Notes: a model not told the origin generated them from the sequence alone. Shown: positions 24,867 through 35,197, numbered from the stretch's first letter. The stretch: DNA of 64,000 nucleotides from Prado023 sp963706885 (GCA_963706885.1 CAVPNX010000019.1:93891-157890), one strand, 5' to 3'. Translations and numbers: made by a program.

Positions 24867-25613
24867 CTACTTGCCCTGGTTGGCCACTGCCGCAGCCGCT
24901 GCGGCAGCAGCCTCCGGGTCCACGTACTCACCGCCGGGAACCGTGGGGCGCAGATCCTCGTCGAGCCGGTACACCAGCGGGATCCCCGTGGGGATGTTCA
25001 GCTTGATGACCGCCTCGTCGCTCATCCCCTCCAGGTGCTTGACCAGGCCGCGCAACGAGTTGCCGTGCGCGCCGACCAGCACCGTGCGCCCGAGCCTCAG
25101 GTCCGGGACGATGCCGTCGTACCAGTAGGGCAGCATCCGGGTCACGACGTCCTTGAGGCACTCCGCGGCGGGCCGGATCTCCGGGGCGAGGTCGGCGTAG
25201 CGCGGGTCGTGGGTCTGGGCGTGGGGGTCTTCGGGATCGATCGGCGGGGGTGGCACGTCGTACGAGCGCCGCCACTCGGTGAACTTCTCCTCGCCGTACT
25301 TCTGCAGGGTCTCCTTCTTGTCCTTGCCCTGCAGGGCGCCGTAGTGCCGCTCGTTCAGGCGCCAGGACCGGCGCACCGGCACCCAGTGGCGCTCGCAGTG
25401 CTCGAGGGCCATCTGCGTGGTCCGGATCGCACGCTTCTGCAGGGACGTGTGCGCGACATCGGGCAGGATCCCCTGCTCGAGCAGCATCTGGCCACCACGG
25501 ATGGCCTCCGCCTCGCCCTTGGGGGTGAGGTTCACGTCGACCCAGCCGGTGAACAGGTTCAGGGCGTTCCACTCGCTCTCGCCGTGGCGGAGCAGGATCA
25601 GGGTGTAGGTCAT
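24867..25613 (-). CDS. gpmA: 2,3-bisphosphoglycerate-dependent phosphoglycerate mutase
   Basis: Glycolytic enzyme interconverting 3- and 2-phosphoglycerate through a phosphohistidine. 248 residues: LLRHGESEWNALNLFTGWVD (phospho-His about residue 10), TSLQKRAIRTTQ, WRLNERHYGALQGKDK, and VGAHGNSLRGLVKHLEG with the second His. The C-terminus carries an Ala run. Synteny with ybjN, mshA and senX3-regX3 matches the mycobacterial gpm1 neighbourhood. Confidence 0.97.
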   Translation of the reverse strand: MTYTLILLRHGESEWNALNLFTGWVDVNLTPKGEAEAIRGGQMLLEQGILPDVAHTSLQKRAIRTTQMALEHCERHWVPVRRSWRLNERHYGALQGKDKKETLQKYGEEKFTEWRRSYDVPPPPIDPEDPHAQTHDPRYADLAPEIRPAAECLKDVVTRMLPYWYDGIVPDLRLGRTVLVGAHGNSLRGLVKHLEGMSDEAVIKLNIPTGIPLVYRLDEDLRPTVPGGEYVDPEAAAAAAAAVANQGK

Positions 25614-25692
25614 GGGGGCAATACTGGCCCAGCCGACCCGCCCCGCGCGCGGCGAGCGCATGGCCATCCGGTGAACCGGTGACGACACGTCC

Positions 25693-26178
25693 TCAGTCGA
25701 GGTCGGCGAAGGCCTCGAGGTTGGCCAGGGACTCGCCCCGGGACTCCCGCCACGCCCGCTCCCGGCGGATCGCGGTGGCGAATCCCAATCGCAGGATCGT
25801 GTTGAACGACTCGTCGGAGGCGCGCAGCACGGACCCCAGCAGCCGGTCGAGGTCGTCGGAGCTGATCCCGGAGATCGGGATCCGTCCGGCGAGGTAGATG
25901 TCCCCGAGGCTGTCCAGTGCGAACGCGATGCCCAGCATCCGGGTGTTCTGCTGCAGCAGCCACCGGTAGACCGCCTCGGCGTTCTCATCGGGTCGTCGGG
26001 CGACGAAGGCGTTGACCGTCAGCGCCTGCGGGCCCACGGCCATGCTGACCGTGGTGCGCAGCTTGGCCCGCCCGGGCAGGACCAGGACGAACCGGTGGGG
26101 CTCCGGTCGTTCGTACTCCAGGCCCTCGGCCTCGAACAGCTCGGCCAGCTGGGCGGCGACCGCGGCCTGCCGGGGCAT
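25693..26178 (-). CDS. YbjN-domain protein
   Basis: A 161-residue YbjN-family protein (type III chaperone-like fold), equivalent in position to Rv0487 between mshA and gpm1. Typical features are ELFEAEGLEYERPEPHRFV, TVNAFVARRPDENAEAVYRW, LLQQNTRMLGIAFALDSLGD and YLAGRIPISGIS. Its ATG overlaps the mshA stop (TGATG), so it is probably translated from the mshA transcript. The role is unknown; chaperone or regulatory roles have been proposed for the family. Confidence 0.88.
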   Translation of the reverse strand: MPRQAAVAAQLAELFEAEGLEYERPEPHRFVLVLPGRAKLRTTVSMAVGPQALTVNAFVARRPDENAEAVYRWLLQQNTRMLGIAFALDSLGDIYLAGRIPISGISSDDLDRLLGSVLRASDESFNTILRLGFATAIRRERAWRESRGESLANLEAFADLD

Positions 26179-27470
26179 CAGCCGACCCGCCCCAGTGCAT
26201 CGCGCGGGGCGGACATCGCCGCCGTGTAGCTGGTGAGCAGCCCGTCGACCGTCGCGTCCCACGACAGGGTCGCGGCGTGCCCGCGTGCCCCAGCCGCAAG
26301 GCGAGCCCGCAGGGTGTGGTCGCCCAGGATGCGGTGCAGGGCCGATGCCCAGACGCCTGGGTCGTGCCCATCGACGAGCAGCCCGGAGACCCCGTCGGCG
26401 ACCGCAACCGGGAGGCCGCCCACGTTGGCTGCGAGGACCGGGGTGCCGCACGCCTGGGCCTCGACGGCCACCAGGCCGAACGACTCGGAGTGCGACGGGA
26501 CGACCACGACGTCGGCGGCGGCGTAGCGCAGGCGCAGGCGCGCCCGATCCGTCGGGGCGTGGAACGCCGCCGGGACGTGCAGCTCGGCGGCCAGGTCGGA
26601 CAGCGCCGTGGGGTGCTCCGTCCCGGTCCCCGAGGGGCCGCCACAGAACTCGAGTCGCACCCGCGAGGCGAGGTCCGGGTCGTCGGTGGCCAGGCGCGCC
26701 ATCGCCCGGACGAGCAGGTCGGGTGCCTTCAACGGCTGGATCCGGCCCACGAACAGCACCACGAGGTCGTCGGGACCGAAGCCCAGGGCTGCCCGGGCGG
26801 CAGCGCGGTCGCGGTCGTGGAACGCGTCGAGGTCGACTCCCGGAAGGACCACATCCACCAGCTGCGGGTCGGCGTCGTACAGCGCCACCAGCTCGGAGCG
26901 CTCAGCTGCGGTGTTGGCCACCAACCGGTCGGCGGCGTCGACGACCTGCTGCTCACCGATGATCCGCAGCTCCGGCTCGGCGCGGTCGTCCGGGGCGAGG
27001 CTCAGGTTCTTCACCCGGCCCATCGTGTGCATGGTGTGCACCAGGGGGACGCCCCAGCGCTCCTTGGCCAGCCAGCCCACCTGCCCGGACAGCCAGTAGT
27101 GCGAATGGATCAGGTCGTACCAGCCCTCGCGCCGGGCGGCCTCCTTGCGCAGGACGCCGGCGGTGACGGCGCACAGCTGGCCGGGGAGATCCTCCTTCGG
27201 CAGGCCCTCGAACGGGCCGGCCACCACGTTGTGGACCAGGACCCCGGGGGCCATCGGGAGTGTCGCGGGCAGGTCGCTGGCGGTCGCGCGGGTGAACACC
27301 TCGACCTCGGTGCCGCGCTGCGCCAGGCGGGTGGCGACCTCGGCGATGTACACGTTCATCCCGCCGGCATCACCGGTCCCGGGCTGGTCCAGGGGGGAGG
27401 TGTGGACACTGAGCATCGCCACACGGCGGGGCCGGCGCAGGTGCAGGACCTCTTCCACGACGACAACCAT
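26178..27470 (-). CDS. mshA: D-inositol-3-phosphate glycosyltransferase (mycothiol synthesis)
   Basis: GT-B glycosyltransferase making GlcNAc-inositol-phosphate, the first step of mycothiol synthesis. Diagnostic MshA text includes RRVAMLSVHTSPLDQPG, GDAGGMNVYIAEVA, EVFTRATASDLP, HSHYWLSGQVGWLAKERWG, the donor-site PSHSESFGLVAVEAQACGTP, and GLLVDGHDPGVWA. The start is set at ATG 27470, giving 430 residues; an upstream in-frame ATG would add a poorly structured 37-residue stretch. It pairs functionally with mshD at 1.6-2.6 kb. Confidence 0.94.
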   Translation of the reverse strand: MVVVVEEVLHLRRPRRVAMLSVHTSPLDQPGTGDAGGMNVYIAEVATRLAQRGTEVEVFTRATASDLPATLPMAPGVLVHNVVAGPFEGLPKEDLPGQLCAVTAGVLRKEAARREGWYDLIHSHYWLSGQVGWLAKERWGVPLVHTMHTMGRVKNLSLAPDDRAEPELRIIGEQQVVDAADRLVANTAAERSELVALYDADPQLVDVVLPGVDLDAFHDRDRAAARAALGFGPDDLVVLFVGRIQPLKAPDLLVRAMARLATDDPDLASRVRLEFCGGPSGTGTEHPTALSDLAAELHVPAAFHAPTDRARLRLRYAAADVVVVPSHSESFGLVAVEAQACGTPVLAANVGGLPVAVADGVSGLLVDGHDPGVWASALHRILGDHTLRARLAAGARGHAATLSWDATVDGLLTSYTAAMSAPRDALGRVG

Positions 27471-27534
27471 CCCCGAGCGTGCGGTCACCGGCAAGTCGGC
27501 CCGCTGGGCGCCCCATACGGGAGGCCCCGGGTCG

Positions 27535-28209
27535 TCACTGACCGATCGGGGCCTCGAGGGTGGTCTCGGAGTACTGCTCACCTGTCACGACGTGCATGAC
27601 CCGGCGCGCGATGCTCACCGCGTGGTCGGCGTAGCGCTCGTAGTAGCGCGACAGCAGCGTCGCGTCGATGGCGGCCTCGACACCGTGGGACCACGACGGG
27701 GAGAGCACCGTGGTGAACAGCTCGCGGTGCAGGCGGTCGACCTCCTGGTCGTAGCGCTCGATGTCCGGGCCGAGGCCGAGGTCCTTGGTGGAGATGACTG
27801 CGGCGGTCTTGGCGGCGATCGCGTCCTCGAGCCCGCCCAGCTCCGCGAAGGTCGCGCGCAGCTCGGCTGGGATGCTGGAGTTGGGGTAGCGCATGCGGGC
27901 CTGCTTGGCCACGTGCACGGCAAGGTCGCCCATGCGCTCCAGGGACGAGGAGATCCGCAGCGACCCGATGACCAGGCGCAGGTCGGTGGCGACCGGCTGC
28001 TGCAGGGCGGCGGCGTCGTAGCAGCGCCGCTCGACCTCGCTGGTGAGCTCGTCGAGGTGGTCGTCGCCGGAGATGACGGCCTCCGCGACCGACAGGTCGG
28101 CGTTGAGCAGCGCCTGGGTCGCCTGGTTCATCGCCGTACCGGCGGCGAGGGCCATCTCGGCCAACAGGTCGTTGATCTCGTCGAGCTGTTCGTGGAACGC
28201 TGCGCGCAT
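27535..28209 (-). CDS. phoU: phosphate transport system regulatory protein PhoU
   Basis: A 224-residue protein of two three-helix PhoU domains, each with the metal-binding signature: LERMGDLAVHVAKQ and YERYADHAVSIARR. It links the Pst transporter to the SenX3-RegX3 phosphate sensor system and is transcribed divergently from senX3. The ATG at 28209 has AGGAGG at good spacing. No pst genes are in the window. Confidence 0.95.
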   Translation of the reverse strand: MRAAFHEQLDEINDLLAEMALAAGTAMNQATQALLNADLSVAEAVISGDDHLDELTSEVERRCYDAAALQQPVATDLRLVIGSLRISSSLERMGDLAVHVAKQARMRYPNSSIPAELRATFAELGGLEDAIAAKTAAVISTKDLGLGPDIERYDQEVDRLHRELFTTVLSPSWSHGVEAAIDATLLSRYYERYADHAVSIARRVMHVVTGEQYSETTLEAPIGQ

Positions 28210-28362
28210 GGTGTGACCTCCTGGAGGCAGTCTAGATCCGCTGGCTGCACTGCATCGCACGGACGTGGCCCGACGGTGAGCGGATGGTGAACAATCCGCG
28301 CCGGGGGGATGAATTGGGCCCGCCGAGCAGGCAGACAGGGGTGTGCAATTCCGGCGCAGCCC

Positions 28363-28368
28363 TATCCT
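28363..28368 (+). promoter_or_regulatory. -10 box of a leaderless transcript
   Basis: TATCCT ends seven bases before the GTG start of senX3. Confidence 0.5.
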
Positions 28369-28375
28369 GACTCAC

Positions 28376-29625
<1,250 letters not shown>

Positions 29626-29629
<4 letters not shown>

Positions 29630-30303
29630 CCAGGATCCTGGTCGTCGAGGACGAGGAGTCGTTCTCCGATGCCCTGAGCTTCATGCTGCGCAAGGAGGGG
29701 TTTGCCGTCACTGTCGCGACGTCGGGTCCCGAGGCGCTGGGGCAGTTCGATCGCGAGCCGGCGGACCTGATCCTCCTGGACCTCATGCTCCCCGGGATGT
29801 CGGGCACCGATGTGTGCCGCACCATCCGGGCGAAGTCGCGGGTGCCGATCATCATGGTCACCGCCAAGGACTCCGAGATCGACAAGGTCCTGGGCCTCGA
29901 GCTCGGCGCTGACGACTACGTCACCAAGCCGTTCTCCAGCCGCGAGCTGGTCGCCCGCATCCGGGCGGTGCTGCGCCGCAACATCGACGACTTCGACGAC
30001 AGTCCCGTGGTGGAGGCCGGCCCGGTGCGCATCGACCCGGAGCGCCACCAGGTGTCGGTCGACGGCGAGGTCGTGAGCATGCCGCTCAAGGAGTTCGACC
30101 TGCTGGAGTACCTCGTGCGCAACGCGGGCCGGGTGCTGACCCGCGGGCAGCTCATCGACCGGATCTGGGGCTCGGACTACGTCGGGGACACCAAGACCCT
30201 CGATGTGCACGTCAAGCGCCTGCGGTCGAAGGTCGAGGCGGATCCGGCACACCCGGTGCACCTGCTGACCGTCCGCGGGCTGGGCTACAAGTTCGAGGCC
30301 TGA
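29626..30303 (+). CDS. regX3: RegX3 response regulator
   Basis: OmpR-family regulator of the phosphate starvation response. The receiver has DEES, the phosphoacceptor Asp in LILLDLMLPGMSG, and Lys in DDYVTKPFSSREL. The winged helix has LKEFDLLEYLVRNAGRVLTR, IWGSDYVGDTKTLDVHVKRL and TVRGLGYKFEA. 225 residues, full length. Coupled to senX3 by GTGA overlap, with GGAGGAG upstream of its GTG. Confidence 0.96.
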
Positions 30304-30331
30304 AGGCGCCCTCGGGCTGGCCCGCGCCGAC

Positions 30332-30349
30332 CCACCTTGCGTCAGGTGG
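30332..30349. terminator. short hairpin between convergent regX3 and lpqE
   Basis: CCACCT and AGGTGG form a six-bp stem with a TGCGTC loop, the only inverted repeat seen in the 58-base gap. It is weak and has no T run. Confidence 0.4.
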
Positions 30350-30361
30350 CGTTCCTGGGGG

Positions 30362-30865
30362 CTACTTGGCGACGGCGGCGCCGGGCCCGTAGCCCTCGTA
30401 GTAGCCCTTGGCCGGGACCACGGCGATGCTGCGGGTCTCGGAGCCCGCGCTCTCGAAGCTCACCGTCACGGTGGCGTACGAGCCGGGGGTCACCTTCAGG
30501 CCCGTCAGGACGATCTGGTCGGTGGCCGGGCCACCCACCTGGACCGCGGTGCCGGGCAGGACGGCGATCGGGGACCGCTGCGAGGAGGTGGTCGCCGGTT
30601 CCGTGCTGACGCTCACCAGGGCGTCGGGCATCTCGCCCTCGTTGATGATGGTCATCACCAGCGAGGCGACCCCGACCTCACCCTCCGGACCGGTCACCAG
30701 GGTGGCGTCCGTCACCTTGATGTCGGGGCCGACCAGGAAGTCGGTGCCGTTCCCGGTGGGGCCCTGGGTGTTCACGGTGTTGTCGAAGCCCTGGTAGCAG
30801 CCGGCGGTCGGAAGCACAGCGATGAGGCTGACGGCGAGGGCAACTGCGGCACGGGAGCGGATCAC
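30362..30865 (-). CDS. lpqE: LpqE-like lipoprotein
   Basis: A 167-residue lipoprotein with signal AVALAVSLIAVLPTAGC (lipobox PTAGC). The mature part is beta-rich (IKVTDATLVTGPEGEVGVAS, MTIINEGEMPDALVSVS, VTPGSYATVTVSFESAG), in the style of PCu(A)C-like copper chaperone folds, but no Met/His copper motif is evident. Mycobacterial lpqE (Rv3584) lies in the same divergent position next to carD, which supports the name. The role is not known. Confidence 0.75.
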   Translation of the reverse strand: MIRSRAAVALAVSLIAVLPTAGCYQGFDNTVNTQGPTGNGTDFLVGPDIKVTDATLVTGPEGEVGVASLVMTIINEGEMPDALVSVSTEPATTSSQRSPIAVLPGTAVQVGGPATDQIVLTGLKVTPGSYATVTVSFESAGSETRSIAVVPAKGYYEGYGPGAAVAK

Positions 30866-30917
30866 GCAGGCACCTTATCGGGTGATCGCCGTCACAAGGG
30901 CCCCCACCCCGGCGTGT

Positions 30918-30923
30918 TAGACT
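30918..30923 (+). promoter_or_regulatory. carD -10 box
   Basis: TAGACT lies 30 bases before the carD ATG, giving a 5' leader of about 24 bases that includes GGAAGGGG as the ribosome binding site. Confidence 0.5.
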
Positions 30924-30953
30924 GGGGGTCCACCGGAAGGGGTCTCCTGCACA

Positions 30954-31436
30954 ATGACGTTCAAGGTTGGCGACACCGTCGTGTACCCCCATCATGGGGC
31001 CGCACTCATCGAGTCCATCGAGGTCCGTTCCATCAAGGGGGTCGACCGGGAGTACCTGGTCCTGCGAGTTGCCCAAGGTGACCTGACAGTCCGGGTCCCG
31101 TCCGACAACGTCGACCTGGTCGGCGTCCGTGACGTCGTGAACGCCGAGGGCCTCGATCGGGTCTTCGACGTGCTGCGCCAGCCCTACACCGAGGAGCCGA
31201 CCAACTGGTCGCGCCGCTACAAGGCGAACCTCGAGAAGCTGGCGTCCGGCGACGTGATCAAGGTGGCCGAGGTCGTGCGCGACCTGTGGCGCCGTGAGCG
31301 CGAGCGCGGGCTGTCGGCCGGCGAGAAGCGCATGCTGAGCAAGGCCCGCCAGATCCTGGTCAGCGAGCTGGCCCTGGCCGAGCACACCAACGAGGACAAG
31401 GCCGAGGCGATCCTCGACGAGGTCCTGCAGTCCTGA
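30954..31436 (+). CDS. carD: CarD-type RNA polymerase-binding regulator
   Basis: Binds the RNA polymerase beta lobe and stabilises open complexes at rRNA and other promoters. 160 residues: the N-terminal Tudor-like domain (MTFKVGDTVVYPHHGAALIE, REYLVLRVAQGDLTVRVP) and a helical DNA-binding domain (NWSRRYKANLEKL, DLWRRERERGLSAGEKRML) match mycobacterial CarD closely. It heads the carD-ispD-ispF-cysS-rlmB run but is followed by a hairpin. Confidence 0.97.
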   Translation: MTFKVGDTVVYPHHGAALIESIEVRSIKGVDREYLVLRVAQGDLTVRVPSDNVDLVGVRDVVNAEGLDRVFDVLRQPYTEEPTNWSRRYKANLEKLASGDVIKVAEVVRDLWRRERERGLSAGEKRMLSKARQILVSELALAEHTNEDKAEAILDEVLQS

Positions 31437-31451
31437 CCATCCGCGTATGCG

Positions 31452-31483
31452 ACGCCCACCGCCGAACCCCGGCCGGTGGGCGT
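31452..31483 (+). terminator. hairpin after carD
   Basis: ACGCCCACCG and CGGTGGGCGT form a perfect ten-bp stem with a 12-base loop, 16 bases after the carD stop and just before the ispD promoter. There is no T run. Confidence 0.65.
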
Positions 31484-31492
31484 TCGTATCTG

Positions 31493-31498
31493 TAGCCT
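31493..31498 (+). promoter_or_regulatory. -10 box of a leaderless transcript
   Basis: TAGCCT ends seven bases before the ispD GTG. Confidence 0.5.
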
Positions 31499-31505
31499 GA
31501 CCTCC

Positions 31506-32198
31506 GTGGAGCACCGCCCGGTCGTCGCGATCGTTCCCGCTGCCGGGTCCGGTGAGCGGCTGGGCGCCGGCGTCCCCAAGGCCATGGCACTGCTTCGCGG
31601 CGAGCCGATCCTGGCCCACGCGGTGCGGGCACTGGTCGTCGACGGCCGGGTCGGTCTCGTGGTCCTGGCCGCCCCCGAGGGACTGGAGGATCAGATGGCC
31701 GAGGTTGCTTCCGGCCACTCGGGTGGGGTCCCGGTGGTGGCTGTCACTGGAGGGGCGACGCGGGCCGAGTCGGTGTCCCGGGCACTGGCCGTCGTGCCCG
31801 ACGGCTTCGCAGTGACGCTCGTCCACGACGCCGCGCGGTGCCTGGTCCCGGTCGAGGTGGTGACCGCGGTCATCGACGCCGTCCTGATGGGGGCCGATGC
31901 GGTGGTCCCCGGGGCGCCGGTCGTGGACACCATCCGCGAGCTGACTCCGGACGGCGGTTCCCGCACGATCGACCGGTCCTCCCTTCGGGCGGTGCAGACC
32001 CCGCAGGGGTTCGGCACGGCGGTCCTGCGGCGCGCGCACGCCACCGGTGATCCTGGCGCGACCGACGATGCCGGCATGGTGGAGGCCCTGGGCCTGCACG
32101 TGGTGCTGGTGCCCGGGAGCCCGCGGGCGTTCAAGGTCACCACGGCCCAGGACCTCCTGCTCGCTGAGGCGATCCTCGCGGGGGAGGTGCGGCCATGA
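31506..32198 (+). CDS. ispD: 2-C-methyl-D-erythritol 4-phosphate cytidylyltransferase
   Basis: Third enzyme of the MEP isoprenoid pathway; transfers CMP to MEP. 230 residues with IVPAAGSGERLGAGVPKAM (nucleotide-binding loop), LVHDAARCLVP, and RAVQTPQGF. Leaderless GTG start at 31506; the longer reading upstream lacks support. The stop overlaps the ispF ATG (ATGA). Confidence 0.96.
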   Translation: MEHRPVVAIVPAAGSGERLGAGVPKAMALLRGEPILAHAVRALVVDGRVGLVVLAAPEGLEDQMAEVASGHSGGVPVVAVTGGATRAESVSRALAVVPDGFAVTLVHDAARCLVPVEVVTAVIDAVLMGADAVVPGAPVVDTIRELTPDGGSRTIDRSSLRAVQTPQGFGTAVLRRAHATGDPGATDDAGMVEALGLHVVLVPGSPRAFKVTTAQDLLLAEAILAGEVRP

Positions 32199-32688
32199 CC
32201 CCGGTGCCGCTGATCGGGATCGGTGTGGACGTCCATCCCTTCGCCGATCCCGCCGAGGGCCGCGAGCTCGCGCTCGCGTGCCTTGCCGTGGCCGGGGGAG
32301 AACGGGCTGGCCGGGCACTCGGATGCCGACGTGGTTGCGCACGCGGTGTGTGATGCGCTGCTCTCGGCCGCGGGGCTCGGGGACCTCGGGTCCAACTTCG
32401 GGACCGCCGAGCCGCAGTGGGCGGGTGCCTCGGGAGCCGTCCTGCTCGGCGAGGTCCTGCGCCGGCTGGCTGCTGCCGGGTTCACGATCGGGAACGTGGC
32501 CGTGCAGGTCATCGGCAACCGCCCGAAGGTGGGGCCGCGGCGGACCGAGGGCGAGGCGGCGCTGTCGGCCGCGCTCGGCGGGGCGCACCGTCCGGCTCTC
32601 GGCCACCACCACGGACGGACTGGGCCTGACCGGCCGCGGCGAGGGGATCGCCGCGATCGCCACCGCGCTGGTGCTCCCCGCCGGCTGA
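32195..32688 (+). CDS. ispF: 2-C-methyl-D-erythritol 2,4-cyclodiphosphate synthase, two frameshifts
   Basis: Next-but-one MEP pathway step; cyclises CDP-ME-2-phosphate. Three frames must be joined: IGIGVDVHPFADPAEGREL up to a G5 run at 32294-32298; then ENGLAGHSDADVVAHAVCDA through IGNRPKVGPRRTEGEAALS to about 32585; then VRLSATTTDGLGLTGRGEG. All key residues (the DVH metal ligands, GHSDAD, TTTDGLGFTGRGE-type end) are preserved once two single bases are removed, giving about 163 residues, normal for IspF. As the enzyme is essential where only the MEP pathway exists and ispD is intact, indel errors are the likely cause. Confidence 0.9.
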
Positions 32689-32727
32689 CCTGCGTTCGAG
32701 CGGCCCCGCCGGGTGCTGGCCGGCCGG

Positions 32728-32733
32728 TAGAAT
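32728..32733 (+). promoter_or_regulatory. -10 box of a leaderless transcript
   Basis: TAGAAT ends six bases before the cysS GTG. Confidence 0.55.
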
Positions 32734-32739
32734 CCCCGG

Positions 32740-34134
32740 GTGAGCCTGAGACTGCACGACACCGCCACGCGCAGCACGCGCGAGTTCGTCCCCCTGCACC
32801 CGGGTCGGGCATCGGTGTACGTGTGTGGCGCCACCGTCCAGGCCGCACCGCACATCGGGCACATCCGCTCGGGCGTGAGCTTCGACATCCTGCGGCGATG
32901 GCTGGTCGCCTCCGGCTACGACGTGACCTTCCTGCGCAACGTCACAGACATCGACGACAAGATCCTGGCCCGCGCCGTCGAGGAGTCGCGGCCCTGGTGG
33001 GCGGTGGCCGCCCACTACGAGCGGGCGTTCGCTGAGGCCTACACGATCCTCGGCTGCCTTCCGCCGACGTTGGAGCCCAGGGCCACTGGGCACGTGCCCG
33101 CGATGATCACCCTGATGCAGCGGCTGATCGACTCCGGGCATGCCTACGCCTCCGACGGCGACGTGTACTTCGACGTGGCCTCGTTCCCGGAGTACGGCGC
33201 GCTGTCCGGGCAGCGGATCGCCGACATGCAGGCCGCCGAGGATGCCGACCCGAACGCACGCAAGCGCGACGTCCGGGACTTCGCCCTGTGGAAGGGGACC
33301 CGTGACGACGGCCCCGGCTGGCAGACCCCGTGGGGGGTCGGCCGCCCCGGGTGGCACCTGGAGTGCTCGGCGATGGCCAGCATGTACCTGGGCAGCGACT
33401 TCGACATCCACGGTGGCGGCCTGGACCTGGTGTTCCCGCACCACGAGAACGAGATCGCCCAGTCGAAGGCGGCCGGCGACGGCTTCGCCCGGTACTGGAT
33501 GCACAACGCGTGGGTGACCACTGCCGGGGAGAAGATGAGCAAGTCCCTGGGCAACTCGCTGCTGGTCACCGAGGTGGTCAAGAGGGTGCGACCCGTGGAG
33601 CTGCGGTTCTACCTGGGCTCGGCGCACTACCGCTCGCACATCGAGTTCTCCGAGGGCGCGCTGGCCGACGCCGCCGCCGGCTACCGCAGGCTCGAGGGCT
33701 TCCTCCACCGGGCCGTCGAGCGGGTCGGTGGGGTCGATCGCGGGGTGTTCTGCGCGGAGTTCGTCGAGGCGATGGACGACGACCTGGGTGTTCCGGCAGC
33801 GCTGGCCGCGATCTACGAGGTGGCCCGGGAGGGCAACCGCGCGCTCGACTCCGGTGACGACACGGCGGTCCGGGGGACGGCGGCGTCCGTCCGGGCGATG
33901 CTCGACGTGCTCGGTGTCGACCCCCTCGATCCGGCCTGGGCCGGGGACACGGGCAGCGCCGACGCGGCGCACGACGCCCTCGACGCCCTGATCCAGGAAC
34001 GACTCGCGGCCCGGCAGGCCGCGCGGGAGGCCCGGGACTTCGCCGCCGCGGATGCGGTGCGCGACTCACTTCGGGCTGCGGGGGTCCTCATCGAGGACAC
34101 CCCCGACGGCCCGCGCTGGTCACTGGAGGCGTGA
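32740..34134 (+). CDS. cysS: cysteinyl-tRNA synthetase
   Basis: Class I aminoacyl-tRNA synthetase charging tRNA-Cys. 464 residues with the HIGH motif in PHIGHIRSG near residue 37, KMSKS in GEKMSKSLGN near 265, and Zn ligands including VCGATVQ and WHLECSAM followed by the HHENE segment. Full length. The leaderless GTG start directly follows the TAGAAT box. The stop overlaps the rlmB ATG (TGATG). Confidence 0.97.
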   Translation: MSLRLHDTATRSTREFVPLHPGRASVYVCGATVQAAPHIGHIRSGVSFDILRRWLVASGYDVTFLRNVTDIDDKILARAVEESRPWWAVAAHYERAFAEAYTILGCLPPTLEPRATGHVPAMITLMQRLIDSGHAYASDGDVYFDVASFPEYGALSGQRIADMQAAEDADPNARKRDVRDFALWKGTRDDGPGWQTPWGVGRPGWHLECSAMASMYLGSDFDIHGGGLDLVFPHHENEIAQSKAAGDGFARYWMHNAWVTTAGEKMSKSLGNSLLVTEVVKRVRPVELRFYLGSAHYRSHIEFSEGALADAAAGYRRLEGFLHRAVERVGGVDRGVFCAEFVEAMDDDLGVPAALAAIYEVAREGNRALDSGDDTAVRGTAASVRAMLDVLGVDPLDPAWAGDTGSADAAHDALDALIQERLAARQAAREARDFAAADAVRDSLRAAGVLIEDTPDGPRWSLEA

Positions 34135-35120
34135 TGGCAGGCAATTCGCAGCGGCGCGGGGCGACCCGCAAGCCGGGCACGAAGAAGGGCCAGGTCGTCG
34201 GGTCGGGGGGCCAGCAGCAGCAGAAGCTGGAGGGCCGGGGTCCGACCCCGAAGGCCGAGGAGCGTCCCGGGCACACCGCCTACCGGCGGGCGCGCTCCGC
34301 GGAGAAGCACGCAGGCAAGGGCTCCGGGGGCCGGGGCGGCTCGAAGTCCGGCTCCGGGCGCAGCGGCAAGAAGCCGGCGAACGAGTCGGTGGCCGGGCGC
34401 AACTCGGTGCTGGAGGCGCTGCAGGCCGGCATCCCCGCCTCGGCGCTGCAGGTGCAGCAGTACCTCGACGCCGACGACCGGGTCCGCGAGGCGATGAAGC
34501 TGGCCGTGGGCCGGGGGATCCCGCTGCTGGAGACGACCCGCGGGGACCTCGACCGGCTGTCCGGCGGCGCGGTGCACCAGGGCATCGTCCTGCAGGTCCC
34601 GGCGTACAAGTACGCCGACCCCGAGGACCTCATGGCCGAGGCATTCGAGTCCGGCGACCAGCCGCTGTTCGTCGTCCTCGACGGCGTCACCGACCCGCGC
34701 AACCTCGGCGCGGTGGTCCGTTCGGCGGCCGCGTTCGGCGCCCATGGCGTGGTGATCCCCGAGCGGCGGGCCGCCGGGATGACCGCGTCGGCGTGGAAGA
34801 CCTCGGCGGGCGCGGCCTCGCGGGTCCCCGTCGCCCGGGCGACGAACCTCGTGCGCTGGCTGGTGGCCGCGCAGAAGTCGGGCGCCACCGTGATCGGCCT
34901 GGCGATGGGGGGCGGGATGGAGCTGCCCGACCTCGACCCGGCGATCACCACCGGACCGCTGGTGATCGTGGTGGGCAGCGAGGGCAAGGGCCTGGGGCAC
35001 CTCGTGTCGCAGACCTGCGACCACCTCGTGGCGATCCCCATGGACACCGCAACCGAGTCCCTGAACGCCGGCGTAGCAGCGGGCATCGCCCTCTACGCGG
35101 TAGCCACCACCCGCCGCTAG
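34134..35120 (+). CDS. rlmB: 23S rRNA 2'-O-methyltransferase (SpoU family, RlmB-like)
   Basis: SpoU/TrmH-family methyltransferase. A basic low-complexity N-terminus of about 80 residues is followed by a substrate-binding domain (SVAGRNSVLEALQAGIPASA) and the knotted catalytic domain: LDGVTDPRNLGAVVRSAAAF, VVGSEGKGLGHLVSQTCD and IPMDTATESLNAGVAAGIALY. 328 residues. Position after cysS matches mycobacteria (Rv3579c). The exact rRNA target (G2251 in E. coli RlmB) is inferred. Confidence 0.92.
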   Translation: MAGNSQRRGATRKPGTKKGQVVGSGGQQQQKLEGRGPTPKAEERPGHTAYRRARSAEKHAGKGSGGRGGSKSGSGRSGKKPANESVAGRNSVLEALQAGIPASALQVQQYLDADDRVREAMKLAVGRGIPLLETTRGDLDRLSGGAVHQGIVLQVPAYKYADPEDLMAEAFESGDQPLFVVLDGVTDPRNLGAVVRSAAAFGAHGVVIPERRAAGMTASAWKTSAGAASRVPVARATNLVRWLVAAQKSGATVIGLAMGGGMELPDLDPAITTGPLVIVVGSEGKGLGHLVSQTCDHLVAIPMDTATESLNAGVAAGIALYAVATTRR

Positions 35121-35197
35121 CGACCCCCCGGGCGACTCCCCGGGCGACTCCCCGGGCGACCCCCCGGGCGACCCCTCGGGCGACTCCCCGGGCGACT
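35121..35197. repeat. 12-bp minisatellite
   Basis: Six copies of CGAC(T/C)CC(C/T)CGGG in tandem from 35121 to 35192 plus a partial copy, starting right after the rlmB stop. The units differ at only two positions. No coding use is apparent on the plus strand. Confidence 0.85.

Noticed and set aside
32195..32688. Programmed ribosomal frameshifting in ispF
   Set aside because: Two shifts would be needed with no slippery heptamer or conserved structure, and similar indels occur in unrelated genes of the window.
30678..32888. Minus-strand open frame of over 700 codons
   Set aside because: It lies antisense to carD, ispD and ispF and has no recognisable domain.
35121..35197. Possible CRISPR array from the regular repeats
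   Set aside because: Units are only 12 bp, directly abutting, with no spacers and no cas genes.
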